From NCBI GenBank assembly GCA_041905405.1, contig JAYRLC010000002.1, positions 186,001-250,000 on the forward strand: 64,000 nt of DNA, read 5' to 3'. The DNA is from RAM1 sp041905405. GTDB taxonomy: Bacteria > Pseudomonadota > Gammaproteobacteria > Burkholderiales > Burkholderiaceae_C. Under the pieces are notes generated by a model, which searched no databases, was not told the DNA's origin, and saw only the letters and a program-made list of their open reading frames with translations. Shown here piece after piece: positions 1-7,983 of this stretch (position 1 is the first letter of the stretch; each line of letters begins with the position of its first letter). Both the position numbers and the translations under genes were made by a program.

Positions 1-825
1 TATCAGCCAGTCGTTTTCAGGCGCCACAACGGCCTGCGGGTTGGGCTGCGCGCCGTCGCCGCCATCGCACATCGCGGCGAACAGGCCGCGCGGACCTTCC
101 AGAATGTATTGCGGACCGGTGAAGTCCGACTGTGCGAGCGATGCGGCCGTCAGACCCGACCAGGCCGCATGCGCCGTGTGCAGCTGCTTGGACATGACGG
201 GCTCGAAGCGCACCTGCCACAGGCCCGCGGCCTGCGTGCCCGCATTGCCCAGCGCCCAGACGGTCTGCTCGGGGTTCAGGCCCAGTACCGACGCGCTGGC
301 GGCAGCCGCGCCGAACGCGCCGGCCGTGGCCGTGTTGTGCCAGAAGCGGTAGTGGTGCGGGCCCAACGCGCGGCCGATGCGGGCCATGGCCTCGTAGCCG
401 CGAACGACCCCGTCCAGCACCTGGTGCGCAGCCAGGCCGCGCGTGCGCGCCAGCGCCGCCAGCGGGGGCAGCACGGCCGGCCCCGGGTGCAGGATGGCCT
501 CGCGGTGCATGTCGTCCATTTCCTCGACATTGGCGGGCGCGGCGTCCTGCAGCAGCGCGTGGTACAGGTCGCTGGCGGGCCCCAGCAATGAGTGCGCCAT
601 GGCGCCCGCAACCTCGCCGCCAACACCCGGCCAGCGCCGCACCACGCCGCCCACCGGCGCCCGCGCGCCCGCGGCCACGCAACCGATCCAGTCAATCCAG
701 TGCAGCACTGCCCGCGTGCGGCTGCGCGTGTCCACCGCGACTGCGAGCCGCTGCACAAGCCGCGCCGTGAGCGAATCGCCGGCGGGCGTCGGCTGCGCGC
801 TGGAATTCTTAATTGGTACGGTCAT
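1..825 (-). CDS. MmgE/PrpD family protein (partial, C-terminus off the left edge)
   Basis: The frame read leftward from the ATG at 825 stays open to base 1, giving at least 275 residues beginning MTVPIKNSSAQ. The body (for example HREAILHPGPAVLPPLAAL and RFWHNTATAGAFGAAAA) is typical of the MmgE/PrpD fold, which includes 2-methylcitrate dehydratase and cis-aconitate decarboxylase. The family is usually about 450 residues, so roughly the last 40% is missing. It is divergent from the CitE-like gene at 927 across an AT-rich spacer, and probably belongs to the same dicarboxylate pathway. The substrate cannot be told from sequence. A later start at MAHSLLG (about 601) is possible but would delete conserved N-terminal sequence. 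Confidence 0.85.
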   Translation of the reverse strand, partial: MTVPIKNSSAQPTPAGDSLTARLVQRLAVAVDTRSRTRAVLHWIDWIGCVAAGARAPVGGVVRRWPGVGGEVAGAMAHSLLGPASDLYHALLQDAAPANVEEMDDMHREAILHPGPAVLPPLAALARTRGLAAHQVLDGVVRGYEAMARIGRALGPHHYRFWHNTATAGAFGAAAASASVLGLNPEQTVWALGNAGTQAAGLWQVRFEPVMSKQLHTAHAAWSGLTAASLAQSDFTGPQYILEGPRGLFAAMCDGGDGAQPNPQAVVAPENDWLI

Positions 826-850
826 ATTTTTGATTAACACTCTTTTGTCA

Positions 851-886
851 TTGACTGAAGAATCGACGATACCTATACTTGTCCGT
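851..886 (+). promoter_or_regulatory. Sigma-70-type promoter for the CitE-MaoC-dehydrogenase operon
   Basis: TTGACT at 851-856 and TATACT at 874-879 are separated by exactly 17 bases, close to the sigma-70 consensus. Transcription would begin near 886. A TTGTCCGTACA sequence at 879-889 overlaps the predicted start point and resembles, with one extra base, the TNGTNNNACNA box of FadR-type GntR regulators. The spacer is distinctly AT-rich compared with its surroundings. The promoter rules out the in-frame TTG at 879 as a start codon. Confidence 0.6.
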
Positions 887-926
887 ACATATTTTAGAGG
901 CCAGTTCCATTTGCTGGCAAACAATT

Positions 927-1787
927 TTGCAGGACTCCACCACCACTACCGCCACGGCGCCGCGCTCGATGCTCTTCGTGTCGGGCGAGAAACCCGAACG
1001 CTTTCCCAAGGCCCTGGCCGCGGGCGCAGACCTGGTGTGCATCGACCTGGAAGACGCGGTGCACCCCGACTTCAAGCAGGCGGCGCGCCGGCAAGTGCTG
1101 GAGTTCGCGCGCGCCCATCGCGGCGCGCCGCTGGCCGTGCGGCTGAACCAGCTGCGCGGACCCGAGGGCCTGCGCGACTTGCTGGCCCTGGCCGAATCCG
1201 GCGCCGTGCTGGACTGGCTTTTGCTGCCCAAAGTGGAGCACCCCGACGATCTGTCGCTGGTCCACGCCGTGGCGGGCCATGCCTTTCACCGTCTCGCGCC
1301 GCTGATCGAAACGCCGCTGGGCCTGCAGCAGGCATCCACCATGGCCGCCATGGCCCGCACCGACGCGCCCAAACTCGCCGCGCTGATGCTGGGTGGTGCC
1401 GACCTGAGCGTGGAGCTGGGCTGCACGTTCGGCTGGGACGGCCTGCTGCATGCACGCGGTGCGCTGGTGGCCGCCGCGCGCCGTACCGGCCTGCAGGTGT
1501 GGGACGTGCCCCACCTGGGCCTGACCGACCTGGACGGCCTGCGTGATGAGACACGCCGCGTGGCCGCTTTGGGCTTTAGCTGCAAGAGCGCCATCCACCC
1601 CACGCAAATCGCCCCCATCCACGATGCGTTCGTGCCGCCACCGGCCGACGTGGCCTGGGCCAGGGCCATGCTGGACGCACAGGCTGCCCATCACACGGGT
1701 GCTTTCATCTTCCAGGGAAAGATGATCGACCCCCCCATTCTGGCCAAGGCCCGCCGCGTGCTGCGGATGGCCGGCGCCGCCCCTTGA
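927..1787 (+). CDS. HpcH/HpaI aldolase / CitE-like beta-subunit lyase
   Basis: This is a CoA-thioester lyase of the citrate-lyase beta-subunit type, about 286 residues. It carries the TIM-barrel signatures ADLVCIDLEDAV, the arginine of AVRLNQ, the metal-binding glutamate of IETPLG and the aspartate of LGGADLSVELG. Family members cleave citramalyl-CoA, malyl-CoA or related beta-hydroxyacyl-CoAs. The start is uncertain: no ATG lies near the expected N-terminus. TTG 927 gives a family-like N-terminus but has no Shine-Dalgarno; ATT 909 sits 8 bases after AGAGG; ATG 969 would trim the first strand. It leads an operon with MaoC, acyl-CoA dehydrogenase and CoA-transferases, matching the logic of itaconate- or mesaconate-type degradation, where this enzyme would make the final cleavage. 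Confidence 0.85.
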   Translation: MQDSTTTTATAPRSMLFVSGEKPERFPKALAAGADLVCIDLEDAVHPDFKQAARRQVLEFARAHRGAPLAVRLNQLRGPEGLRDLLALAESGAVLDWLLLPKVEHPDDLSLVHAVAGHAFHRLAPLIETPLGLQQASTMAAMARTDAPKLAALMLGGADLSVELGCTFGWDGLLHARGALVAAARRTGLQVWDVPHLGLTDLDGLRDETRRVAALGFSCKSAIHPTQIAPIHDAFVPPPADVAWARAMLDAQAAHHTGAFIFQGKMIDPPILAKARRVLRMAGAAP

Positions 1788-1817
1788 ACCTCAAGCAACA
1801 CACGGAGAAAACACACC

Positions 1818-2336
1818 ATGGTCCAGACCCTGAACAAGGTTGGCGAGAACCGCTACCGCGAATCCTTCGGCCGCTACTACGAAGACTTCAACATCGGCGA
1901 CGTGTACGAGCATCGCCCCGGCCGCACCATCACGCAGGCCGACAACATCTGGTTCACGCTCCTGACCATGAACACGCACCCCATGCACTTCGACGAGGAG
2001 TACGCCAAGGCCAGCGAGTTCGGCCAGTGCATCGTCTGCAGCCCGTTCACCGTGGCGCTGATGGTGGGCATGAGCGTGAGCGACGTGAGCCAGAAAGCCA
2101 TCGCCAACCTGGGCTGGGACGACATCAAGCTGACTCACCCCGTGTTCGCGGGCGACACGCTGTATGCGCAGAGCGAGGTGCTGGAAAAGCGCGAGTCCAA
2201 GTCACGCCCCGGCGCGGGCATCGTCGTGGTTCGCACCATCGGCACCAACCAGCATGGCAAGGAAGTGGGCAACTTCGTGCGCAACATGCTGATCGCCAAG
2301 CGCGGCCACAGTGTGGAAGACAAGGTCAACTACTGA
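1818..2336 (+). CDS. MaoC-type hot-dog hydratase
   Basis: This 172-residue single hot-dog domain belongs to the MaoC-like enoyl-CoA hydratase group. The hydratase motif is visible around residues 50-65 (Asp of TQADNIW and the His of NTHPMHF), with the following CSPFTVALMVG helix. The family adds water to branched or dicarboxylic enoyl-CoAs such as mesaconyl-CoA or itaconyl-CoA. An ACGGAGAA Shine-Dalgarno precedes the ATG. It lies 30 bases after the CitE-like gene and 14 before the acyl-CoA dehydrogenase, so the three are almost surely co-transcribed. A hydratase feeding a CitE-like lyase is the expected order of chemistry; the natural substrate is inferred only. Confidence 0.88.
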   Translation: MVQTLNKVGENRYRESFGRYYEDFNIGDVYEHRPGRTITQADNIWFTLLTMNTHPMHFDEEYAKASEFGQCIVCSPFTVALMVGMSVSDVSQKAIANLGWDDIKLTHPVFAGDTLYAQSEVLEKRESKSRPGAGIVVVRTIGTNQHGKEVGNFVRNMLIAKRGHSVEDKVNY

Positions 2337-2350
2337 AAGGACGCCAGCGC

Positions 2351-3517
2351 ATGAGCCACGTGAACGACACCGCCAGCGCGGCGGACGAGCAGGCCATCGT
2401 CGACGCGATCGAGGTCTGGGCCGAGAAGGAACTGCGCCCCGTCGCGCGCAAGTTCGACCTGGCCGACGAGTACCCGCACGAGATCGTCGAGCAGATGAAG
2501 GAACTGGGCCTGTTCGGCGCCACCATCCCGCAGGAGTACGGCGGCCTGGGCCTGTCGGCCTGGACGTACGCACAGATCGTCATCAAGGTCGCGTCGATCT
2601 GGATGGCGCCGTCGGGCATTTTCAATTCGCACCTGATCATGGCGTCGGCCATCGCGCGCGAAGGCACCGAGGACCAGAAGCAGCGCTACCTGCCGCGCAT
2701 GGCCACCGGCGAATTCCGCGGCAGCCTGGGTCTGACCGAACCCAACGCGGGCTCGGACCTGCAGGCCATCCGCACCGTGGCCAAACGCGACGGCGACCAC
2801 TACGTCGTCAACGGCAGCAAGACCTGGATCACCAACAGCCTGCACGGCCACGGCACGCTGCTGCTGGTCAAGACCGACCCCAACGCGCAGCCGCGCCACA
2901 AGGGCATGAGCATGCTGATCGCCGAAAAGGGCGACGGCTTCGTCGTGGCCAACAAGCTCAAGAAGATGGGCTACCGCGCTATCGACACCTGCGAACTGGT
3001 GTTCGACAACTACCGGGTGCCGGCGGAAAACCTGCTCGGAGGTGTCGAGGGCAAGGGCTTCCTGCAGACCGCCGGCGGGCTGGAGCTGGGCCGCATCAAC
3101 GTGGCCGCGCGCGGCGCGGGCATCGCCGAAGGCGCGCTCAAGCTGTCGCTGCGCTACGCGCAGGAACGCCACACCTTTGGCAAGCCGATCTGCGAACACC
3201 AGGCCATCCAGCTCAAGCTGGCCGCCATGGCCACGCAGACCGAGGGCGCCAAGCGCCTGATCGAGCAGGCCGCGCGCAAGTACGACGCGGGCGAGCGCTG
3301 CGACCTGGAAGCCGCCATGGCCAAACTGGCCGGGTCGGAAGCCGGCGCGAACTGCGCGCAGGAGGGCATGCGCATCTTCGGCGGCTACAGCTACTCGGTC
3401 GAATACGACATCGAGCGCTTCTACCGCGACGCCATGCTCATGTGCATCGGCGAGGGCGCCAACGAAATCCTGAGCACGGTGATCGCCAAGCAATTGGTCG
3501 ACCGCCACCGCATCTGA
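2351..3517 (+). CDS. Acyl-CoA dehydrogenase
   Basis: This 388-residue FAD-dependent acyl-CoA dehydrogenase has all three domains. An N-terminal helical domain is followed by the flavin-contacting LGLTEPNAGSD and KTWITNS beta-domain motifs, then the C-terminal RYAQERHTFGKPI helix and the quinone-like IFGGYSYSVEYDIERFYRD segment. The catalytic base is probably the glutamate in IGEGANEIL. The family forms alpha,beta-enoyl-CoA and passes electrons to ETF. The ATG at 2351 follows AAAGGACGCC; longer upstream readings in this frame run over the MaoC gene. In the operon it could oxidise a saturated acyl-CoA, such as methylsuccinyl-CoA, to the substrate of the MaoC hydratase; that is inference. Confidence 0.92.
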   Translation: MSHVNDTASAADEQAIVDAIEVWAEKELRPVARKFDLADEYPHEIVEQMKELGLFGATIPQEYGGLGLSAWTYAQIVIKVASIWMAPSGIFNSHLIMASAIAREGTEDQKQRYLPRMATGEFRGSLGLTEPNAGSDLQAIRTVAKRDGDHYVVNGSKTWITNSLHGHGTLLLVKTDPNAQPRHKGMSMLIAEKGDGFVVANKLKKMGYRAIDTCELVFDNYRVPAENLLGGVEGKGFLQTAGGLELGRINVAARGAGIAEGALKLSLRYAQERHTFGKPICEHQAIQLKLAAMATQTEGAKRLIEQAARKYDAGERCDLEAAMAKLAGSEAGANCAQEGMRIFGGYSYSVEYDIERFYRDAMLMCIGEGANEILSTVIAKQLVDRHRI

Positions 3518-3525
3518 GCCGCGCC

Positions 3526-4731
3526 ATGACCCTGCCACTTCCGCTCGCAGGCCTGCGCGTGCTGACGGCCGAGCAGTATGGCGCCGGCCCGTTCGGTTCC
3601 ATGCAGCTGGCCGACCTGGGCGCCGAGGTCATCAAGATCGAGAACCCGGCCGAAGGCGGCGACGTGGCGCGCGGCACCGCGCCCCACCTGCTGGACGACG
3701 GCACAGGCCGCCCCGACAGCCTGTTCTTCCAGAGCTTCAACCGCAACAAGAAAAGCCTGACGCTGGACCTGAAGTCGCCCGCTGGCCAGGCCGTGTTCCG
3801 CCGGCTCGTGGCGCGGTCCGACGCCGTCATGAACAATCTGCGCGGCGACCAGCCGGCCAAGCTGGGCCTGACGTATGACGCGCTGAAGGACGTGAACCCC
3901 AAGATCGTCTGCGCGCACCTGTCGGCCTATGGCCGCGATAACGAACGAACCAACTGGCCCGGCTACGACTACCTGATGCAGGCCGAGGCTGGCTACCTGT
4001 ACCTGACCGGCGAGCCCGACGGCCCGCCCGCGCGCATGGGCGTGAGCATGGTCGACTTCATGACCGGCATGACCACGGCCATGTCCCTGCTGGCCAGCGT
4101 GCTGGGCGCGCGCCAGCACGGCCAGGGCCGCGACGTGGACGTGAGCCTGTTCGACGTGGCAATGGCGCAGCTAACCTACCCGGCTGCCTGGTACCTGAGC
4201 GCGGGCGACGCGATCCGCCGCATGCCGCGCTCGGCCCACCCGACCACGGTGCCCTGCCAGCTCGTGCGCAGCGCCGACGGCTGGCTGTTCATCATGTGCA
4301 TGACGCCCAAGTTCTGGCGCGCGCTGGCCGATGCGATCGGACAGCCCGAGCTGGTGCAGGACGCGCGCTTTGCGACGCCCGAGCTGCGCCGCGAGAACGT
4401 CGAAGCGCTGTCGGCCATCCTGGACGCCGCGTTCGGTGCCGCCACCACGGCGCAGTGGATGCAGCGCCTGGGCGGCAAGCTGCCCGCCGCACCCGTGCTG
4501 CACCTGGCGCAGGCGCTGGACAACCCCTATGCGCAGGCGCGCGGACTGGTGCAGGACGTGCCGCACCCATCAGGCACGCTGCGCACGGTGGCCAGCCCCA
4601 TCAAGCTCGATGGCACGCGCCCGGCTGCCGCCGCCTGCTCGCCGCTGGGCGCGGACACCGGCGGCGTGCTGGCAGACTGTGGTTTCAGCGACAGCGAAAT
4701 CGCGAGCTTGCGCGAACAGAATGTGATCTGA
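3526..4731 (+). CDS. Class III CoA-transferase (CaiB/BaiF family), first copy
   Basis: This 401-residue formyl-CoA-transferase-type enzyme has the N-terminal FGSMQLADLGAEVIKIE Rossmann motif, the NRNKKSLTLDLK segment and the catalytic aspartate in MVDFMTGM, followed by GRDVDVSLFDVA. Enzymes of this family move CoA between a donor acyl-CoA (often succinyl-CoA) and an incoming organic acid, which would activate the pathway substrate. It begins 8 bases after the dehydrogenase stop and ends one base before the next CoA-transferase start. The two transferases are clearly different in sequence, so they may be two specificities or two subunits of one enzyme rather than a recent duplication. Confidence 0.9.
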   Translation: MTLPLPLAGLRVLTAEQYGAGPFGSMQLADLGAEVIKIENPAEGGDVARGTAPHLLDDGTGRPDSLFFQSFNRNKKSLTLDLKSPAGQAVFRRLVARSDAVMNNLRGDQPAKLGLTYDALKDVNPKIVCAHLSAYGRDNERTNWPGYDYLMQAEAGYLYLTGEPDGPPARMGVSMVDFMTGMTTAMSLLASVLGARQHGQGRDVDVSLFDVAMAQLTYPAAWYLSAGDAIRRMPRSAHPTTVPCQLVRSADGWLFIMCMTPKFWRALADAIGQPELVQDARFATPELRRENVEALSAILDAAFGAATTAQWMQRLGGKLPAAPVLHLAQALDNPYAQARGLVQDVPHPSGTLRTVASPIKLDGTRPAAAACSPLGADTGGVLADCGFSDSEIASLREQNVI

Positions 4732-4732
4732 C

Positions 4733-5911
4733 ATGAAACTGCAAGGCATCAAGGTCCTGGACCTGTCGAACTTTCTGCCCGGCCCGCACTTCACGATGAT
4801 GATGGCCGACCACGGCGCCGACGTGATCCGCATCGAGGCGCCCGCAGGCGAGCCCACGCGCACCATCGGCCTGCGCGAAGGCGGCGAAAGCGTGTGGTTC
4901 CGCAACACGCACCGCGGCAAGCGCAGCGTGATGCTGGACCTCAAGAGCGCAGCCGGACTGGATGCCTTCATGACGCTGGCGCGCCAGGCCGACGTGGTGG
5001 TCGAGGCGTTTCGCCCCGGCGTGGTGGACCGCCTGGGCGTGGGCTACGCGGCCGTCAGCGCGGTGAACCCGCGCATCGTCTACTGCTCCATCGCCGCGTT
5101 CGGCCAGACGGGGCCGGATGCCCAGCACGCCGCGCACGACGTCAGCATCCAGGCCGAAAGCGGCGTGGTCAGCCTGAACCTGGGGCAGGACGGCCAGCCC
5201 GCCATGCCCAGCATCCCGGCGGCCGATATGGCGTCGTCGCTGATGGCGCTGAATGGCGTGCTGATGGCGCTGCTGCGCCGCGAGAAGACGGGCCAGGGCG
5301 ACTACATCGACATCTCGATGCAGGACAGCCTGGTGAGCTGGCTGGTCAACGTGGTGGGACCGTCGTTCGCCGAGGGGCGTGAGATGAACCCGAAGGACGA
5401 GCGGTCCTTTGGCGGCAACGCGATGTACAACATCTACCGCTGCGCTGACGGTCGGCACCTGACCATCGGCGGCTCGGAGATCAAGTTCGCGCACAACCTG
5501 TTCACGGCGCTGGGCCGTCCCGACCTGGTGGACCTGTGCCGGCTGCCGCCGGGGCCGGGCCAGGCGCCGGCGCGTGATTTTCTGCGCGAGACCTTTGCCG
5601 CGCAGCCGCTGGCGCACTGGGTGTCCTTTCTGACGCCGCTGGACGTGTGCTGGGCACCGGTGAAGGGCCTGCATGAGGCATTGCAAAGTCCGCAACTGGC
5701 GGCGCGCGGCATGCTCGAGCGGCGCGACCCGGCCGAAGGTGGGCCGGCGACGCAGCTGGGCATCCCGATCAAATTCAAGAACGAGCCAGGCCGCACCACG
5801 TTCGATCTGCCGACGCTGGGCCAGCACACAACCGAGGTGATGCGCGAGGCCGGCTGGACGCAGGAGCAGATCGATGCATTGCCGGCTGCGGGGCCGCCCA
5901 TCGCGCATTGA
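4733..5911 (+). CDS. Class III CoA-transferase (CaiB/BaiF family), second copy
   Basis: This 392-residue second class III CoA-transferase begins LQGIKVLDLSNFLPGPHFT, a classic family N-terminus. It has HGADVIRIEAP, the RGKRSVMLDLKS segment and the probable catalytic aspartate in IPAADMASS, then GDYIDISMQDS. It starts one base after the upstream CoA-transferase, so translation is probably coupled. Tandem class III transferases are common in betaproteobacterial gene clusters for organic-acid degradation. The acid it activates cannot be read from the sequence. Confidence 0.9.
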   Translation: MKLQGIKVLDLSNFLPGPHFTMMMADHGADVIRIEAPAGEPTRTIGLREGGESVWFRNTHRGKRSVMLDLKSAAGLDAFMTLARQADVVVEAFRPGVVDRLGVGYAAVSAVNPRIVYCSIAAFGQTGPDAQHAAHDVSIQAESGVVSLNLGQDGQPAMPSIPAADMASSLMALNGVLMALLRREKTGQGDYIDISMQDSLVSWLVNVVGPSFAEGREMNPKDERSFGGNAMYNIYRCADGRHLTIGGSEIKFAHNLFTALGRPDLVDLCRLPPGPGQAPARDFLRETFAAQPLAHWVSFLTPLDVCWAPVKGLHEALQSPQLAARGMLERRDPAEGGPATQLGIPIKFKNEPGRTTFDLPTLGQHTTEVMREAGWTQEQIDALPAAGPPIAH

Positions 5912-5958
5912 GACGCCAGCGGCTACGATGGGCGCATCCATAGATACGTCCGTCGTCC

Positions 5959-6729
5959 ATGTCGTCCACACCCACCGAATCCGTCGCCCGTGCCTTGCTC
6001 GAGGCCCGGCGCCTGTCCAGACCAGTCGACGCGAGCCCGTTTGCGTCCGCACTGACCGAGCCAGCCGCGGCCTACGCCGTCCAATCGCTCGTGCTTGCGC
6101 AGCTGGACGGCGCCGACGCACCGTTCCCGCGTCACTGGAAATCCGGCGGTCCGTCGCGCGACGCCACGCTGACCCATGCGCCGCTGCCGGCCGCCGGTAT
6201 GCGCGCCAGCCCCGCCGACCTGCGCGACATGCACTTCAATCTGCGCCTGATCGAGGCCGAGGTCGCATTGCGGCTGGCACAGGACGTGACCCCCACGCAG
6301 GCCGCGGCGCTCACGCCCGCGGACGCGCCCGCACTGCTGGATGCCATGACCGTTTCCATTGAAGTGGTGGACATGCGCTGGCAACAGGCCGGCCAGGCGC
6401 CCGCGCTGCTCAAGCTCGCCGACCTGCAGGCGCACGGCGCACTGGCACTGGGCACCTGGGTGCCGTTCGTGGCGCGCGACTGGGCAGCACAAACCTGCGA
6501 GGTCAGCATCGGCGCGCAGCCGCCGCAACGTTTCGTCGGCACGCATTCGCTGGGCGACCCGGCCTGGCTGCTACCGCAGTGGCTGCGCCATGCCACGCGC
6601 GACGGCGCCACGGTGGCGGCCGGCGCCGTCGTCACCACGGGCACCTGGTGCGGCATGCTGAAGGCACAGGCCGGCGACCGGGTCACCGCCCGCTTTGAAG
6701 GCGTGGGCGAAGCCTCGGTCCAGCTTTAG
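5959..6729 (+). CDS. 2-keto-4-pentenoate hydratase / FAH-fold family protein
   Basis: This 256-residue protein resembles the MhpD/2-oxopent-4-enoate hydratase and fumarylacetoacetase-type family. Visible features are the metal-site segment LRLIEAEVALRLA, the SIEVVDMRWQ strand and the C-terminal VVTTGTWCGMLKAQAGDRV motif (usually GT-rich followed by a G-D-V turn). It is 47 bases downstream of the second CoA-transferase on the same strand, so it may be the last gene of the catabolic operon. Members hydrate or decarboxylate 2-oxo acids or hydrolyse C-C bonds. Which reaction applies here is unknown. Confidence 0.82.
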   Translation: MSSTPTESVARALLEARRLSRPVDASPFASALTEPAAAYAVQSLVLAQLDGADAPFPRHWKSGGPSRDATLTHAPLPAAGMRASPADLRDMHFNLRLIEAEVALRLAQDVTPTQAAALTPADAPALLDAMTVSIEVVDMRWQQAGQAPALLKLADLQAHGALALGTWVPFVARDWAAQTCEVSIGAQPPQRFVGTHSLGDPAWLLPQWLRHATRDGATVAAGAVVTTGTWCGMLKAQAGDRVTARFEGVGEASVQL

Positions 6730-6748
6730 GCGCCCAGGCCGGCTGGGC

Positions 6749-7432
6749 CTACAGCACCGCCTTGATCACGTCGCCCAGGTTCATGCCGTACATCTCGGCA
6801 AACTGCTCCACCGTCTTGCCGCTGTCCGCGTAGGCGCGGCGCAAGGCCTCGCGTTTGGCGGTGTGTTCGGCGATCTCGGCAAACGCCTCGTCCAGCACGG
6901 CGGCCGCCTTGGGGTCGGGGGTGGGCATGCGCTCCAGGTAAGCGTCGCGCGCCAGGCCCGACGCCTGAATGGCCGCCACGAACCGCGTGCGCAGCCAGAT
7001 GGCCGCCGCCTGCGGGCCGCGCGCCTGGCGGCGGCGGAACACTTCCAGGATGGCGTGGTGCACGTGTTCGGGCGCGACGGGCTCCACGGGCTGGGCGTTC
7101 AGGTCGTGGCGCTGCTCGCCCATGGCCACGGCCTCCAGGTAGCGGGTGGACCGGGCATGCTGGCCCAGCGCGATCTTCAGGTCTTCTTTCTTGAAGTCGT
7201 CCGGGTGCGCGGCCAGCAGCTCCTGGTACACGCCGAGCTTCAGCGGCAGGAAGCGCGCGCCGAACATGGCGGGGTACAGCTCGTACAGGCGCTCCAGCAC
7301 GGGGCTGGGCTGGCGTGCAGGACGCGGGGCGCGTTTGGCTTGGGGTTTGGCCTGCGGTTTGGCCTTGCCTTGAGGCGTCGCCTGGGCGGCGGGCGTTTCG
7401 GGCGGGGCGGCCTGGTCGGTAGGATCAGTCAT
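6749..7432 (-). CDS. ProQ/FinO-type RNA chaperone
   Basis: This 227-residue protein has a low-complexity Ala/Pro/Lys-rich N-terminus (about residues 1-50), a ProQ/FinO domain (about 55-165, with LYPAMFGARFLPLKLGV and the arginine-rich VFRRRQARGP) and a C-terminal tail ending GMNLGDVIKAVL. ProQ/FinO proteins bind structured RNAs and small RNAs at 3' stem-loops. The ATG at 7432 precedes TDPTDQAAPP; longer readings pass into the slyD region. The gene is divergent from slyD with about 63 bases between starts and convergent with the FAH-fold gene. I use no symbol because several ProQ paralogues occur in this group. Confidence 0.85.
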   Translation of the reverse strand: MTDPTDQAAPPETPAAQATPQGKAKPQAKPQAKRAPRPARQPSPVLERLYELYPAMFGARFLPLKLGVYQELLAAHPDDFKKEDLKIALGQHARSTRYLEAVAMGEQRHDLNAQPVEPVAPEHVHHAILEVFRRRQARGPQAAAIWLRTRFVAAIQASGLARDAYLERMPTPDPKAAAVLDEAFAEIAEHTAKREALRRAYADSGKTVEQFAEMYGMNLGDVIKAVL

Positions 7433-7495
7433 CAAAAAGCGTTCCAAATCGGCAACCCCCGACTGTACTGCGCCGGGCCGGGCAAAATCGGGGGC

Positions 7496-7972
7496 ATGAA
7501 TATCACCAAAGACACGGTCGTGTCCCTCCAGTTCAAGATCTCCGAGCCCACCGGCAAGCTCATCGAGCAGAGCAAGGAGCCCATGGTTTACCTGCACGGC
7601 GGGTACGAGAACACGCTGCCGAAGATCGAAGAGGCGCTGGACGGCAAGGAAGCCGGCTACCACGTCGTGCTGGACCTGTCAGCCGCCGACGCTTTCGGCG
7701 AGCGTGACGAGTCGCTGGTGCGCGTCATCCCCAAGACGCAGTTCCCGCCCGGGGTAAAGGTCGGCGGCCAGCTCGAAGGCCGTGGCGACGATGGCGCGCC
7801 CGTGGCCTACACCGTCATGAAGATCAAGGGCCCCGAAGTGCATCTGGACGGCAACCATCCGCTGGCCGGCAAGGCCCTGCGGTTCGACCTGAAGGTCACG
7901 GCCGTGCGCGCCGCGTCGGCCGAGGAGATCGCCCACCGCCACGTGCACGGCGCGGGCGGCCACCACCACTGA
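7496..7972 (+). CDS. slyD: SlyD-type FKBP peptidyl-prolyl isomerase
   Basis: This 158-residue cytoplasmic FKBP-type prolyl isomerase and chaperone begins MNITKDTVVSLQFKIS. It contains the broken FKBP domain with the inserted-flap chaperone region (residues about 70-125, VIPKTQFPPGVKVGGQLEG), then DGNHPLAGKALRFDLKV, the SlyD signature. The C-terminus is histidine-rich (HRHVHGAGGHHH), suggesting metal binding as in E. coli SlyD, though the tail is much shorter. CAAAAT lies only 7 bases upstream of the ATG, which could indicate a very short leader. It is followed after 11 bases by the Mrr-like gene. Confidence 0.93.
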   Translation: MNITKDTVVSLQFKISEPTGKLIEQSKEPMVYLHGGYENTLPKIEEALDGKEAGYHVVLDLSAADAFGERDESLVRVIPKTQFPPGVKVGGQLEGRGDDGAPVAYTVMKIKGPEVHLDGNHPLAGKALRFDLKVTAVRAASAEEIAHRHVHGAGGHHH

Positions 7973-7983
7973 AGGGCCCGGCC

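Noticed and set aside
879..926. TTG at 879 as the start of the CitE-like gene
   Set aside because: It lies inside the -10 element of the well-formed promoter at 851-879, so it would be upstream of the transcript.
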